6,269 nucleotides of DNA, from positions 1 through 6,269 of the forward strand of contig JAJCXU010000623.1 in the NCBI GenBank assembly GCA_029263275.1, read 5' to 3'. Shown here in pieces: positions 5,499-6,269 of the stretch. Every line of letters starts with the position of its first letter. Positions within the stretch are counted from its first letter, which is position 1. Source of the stretch: Ilumatobacter sp. Its GTDB lineage: Bacteria > Actinomycetota > Acidimicrobiia > Acidimicrobiales > Ilumatobacteraceae. The position numbers and the translations under genes are program-made. The notes under the pieces were generated by a model. The model worked only from the letters and a program-made list of their open reading frames with translations, made no database searches and was not told the origin of the DNA.

Positions 5499-6269
5499 AT
5501 GGCCGACCTCCTCGCACTGTCATCTGAGATCATCGACAACGGGTTGACCGACCGCCCGTTCAACCGCACGAGCAATGAGCTGAGCGAGATCGGCGATGGC
5601 CTCGCGGTCGTCGAGAGTTTCAGCCACAGCGTCGTCCTCGACACGGGAGAGGGGCTCGTTGCGTTCGATGCGTCGCACGCCCTCACTGGGGAGAAAGTGG
5701 TCGCGGCCATCAAGGGCTGGAGCTCGCAGCCCGTGAGCCACATCGTGTACACCCACGGTCACGCCGATCATGTCGGTGGAAGCGTGGCATTCGGTGCCGA
5801 GTACGGCGACATGACCGTGGTCGGTCATCGCAACGTCGAGCGCCGATTCGATCGATACGCCGAGACCAACGACTGGAATGTGCAGATCAACGCCCGCCAA
5901 TTCGGTGGCGTCAAGGGTGACTTCGGCATGGGCGACTTTCCCGAGTTCATCCCGAGCAATACGGCACGTCCGAACCACGTCGTCGACGACCACGACACGC
6001 TGCAGATCGGCTCCCGGACGATCGAGCTGCACCACGCACGGGGCGAGACAGATGACCACCTCTGGGCATGGATGCCCGACGAGAAGTGGATGGCGGTCGG
6101 CGACTTCGTCATCTGGAACTTCCCCAACGCCGGTAATCCGCAGAAAGTGCAGCGATTCCCCATCGAGTGGGCAGCGGCGTTGCGCGAGATGATCGCCAAG
6201 GGCCCCGAACTGCTCCTGCCGGCCCACGGATTGCCGATCGAAGGCAAGGACCGCATCGCCGGTGTGCTC
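5499..6269 (+). CDS. Metallo-beta-lactamase-fold hydrolase, alkyl-sulfatase-like (partial, 3' end outside window)
   Basis: The frame is open from ATG 5499 to the window edge (257 codons). A TAG at 5487-5489 closes it upstream, leaving only TTG 5496 as an alternative start. The di-metal motif THGHADHVGG (85-94) supplies His86, His88, Asp90 and His91. Asp202 in VGDFV is the probable bridging ligand and His243 in PAHGLP the last His. Where most family members have Gly-His-Thr, this one has ARGETDDH (180-187), with Glu183 in place of His; SdsA1-type alkyl sulfatases also use Glu ligands. No signal peptide is visible, so it is probably cytoplasmic. The visible part covers the catalytic domain; a dimerisation or SCP2-like C-terminal domain, if present, lies outside. 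It follows the selenoprotein on the same strand by 57 bp. The fold is certain; sulfate-ester hydrolysis is only a suggestion. Confidence 0.9.
   Translation, partial: MADLLALSSEIIDNGLTDRPFNRTSNELSEIGDGLAVVESFSHSVVLDTGEGLVAFDASHALTGEKVVAAIKGWSSQPVSHIVYTHGHADHVGGSVAFGAEYGDMTVVGHRNVERRFDRYAETNDWNVQINARQFGGVKGDFGMGDFPEFIPSNTARPNHVVDDHDTLQIGSRTIELHHARGETDDHLWAWMPDEKWMAVGDFVIWNFPNAGNPQKVQRFPIEWAAALREMIAKGPELLLPAHGLPIEGKDRIAGVL

Noticed and set aside
5520..6227. 235-residue minus-strand ORF opposite the metallo-hydrolase
   Set aside because: The plus frame carries the full metal-binding motif set; the antisense frame has none.

Overview
The window looks like chromosomal DNA from a high-GC actinobacterium, most likely Acidimicrobiia (Ilumatobacter-like). 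This rests on three things seen in the sequence. Coding is strongly G/C-biased at third positions. A secreted protein carries the 'PTRvLDTR ... LNFVGGQTVPNAV' pattern common in actinobacterial surface proteins. Gene starts lack Shine-Dalgarno sequences and instead have TANNNT hexamers 6-7 nt upstream. The taxonomic call is inference.

Layout. Positions 1-492 (minus) hold the 5' part of an exported cell-surface protein that runs off the window. It overlaps the stop of the upstream gene by an ATGA. Positions 489-2147 (minus) encode an HtrA/DegP-like lipoprotein serine protease with trypsin and PDZ domains and an unassigned C-terminal domain. A 76-bp gap with a palindrome separates this from 2224-4983 (minus), a large MalT-like LuxR-family (LAL) ATPase regulator. 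A 140-bp divergent intergenic region carries a promoter candidate for each direction and a direct repeat. On the plus strand, 5124-5441 encodes a small HesB/IscA-like protein whose frame is interrupted by one in-frame TGA at 5211-5213, read here as selenocysteine. A compact hairpin suitable as a bacterial SECIS follows. From 5499 to the window end is the 5' part of a metallo-beta-lactamase-fold hydrolase resembling alkyl sulfatases.

How the parts may work together. The protease and surface protein are probably translationally coupled and both act outside the membrane. The LuxR regulator is well placed to control its flanks: the divergent selenoprotein through the direct repeat at about -37 to -55, or the protease through the palindrome at about -35 to -50. 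This is inference only. The most notable item is the selenoprotein, which a standard gene caller would truncate, shorten or miss. It combines Sec at the position of the first conserved IscA cysteine with a C-terminal Cys-Cys pair in place of the usual Cys-Gly-Cys. All four non-coupled gene starts have a -10-like hexamer at the spacing expected for leaderless mRNAs.
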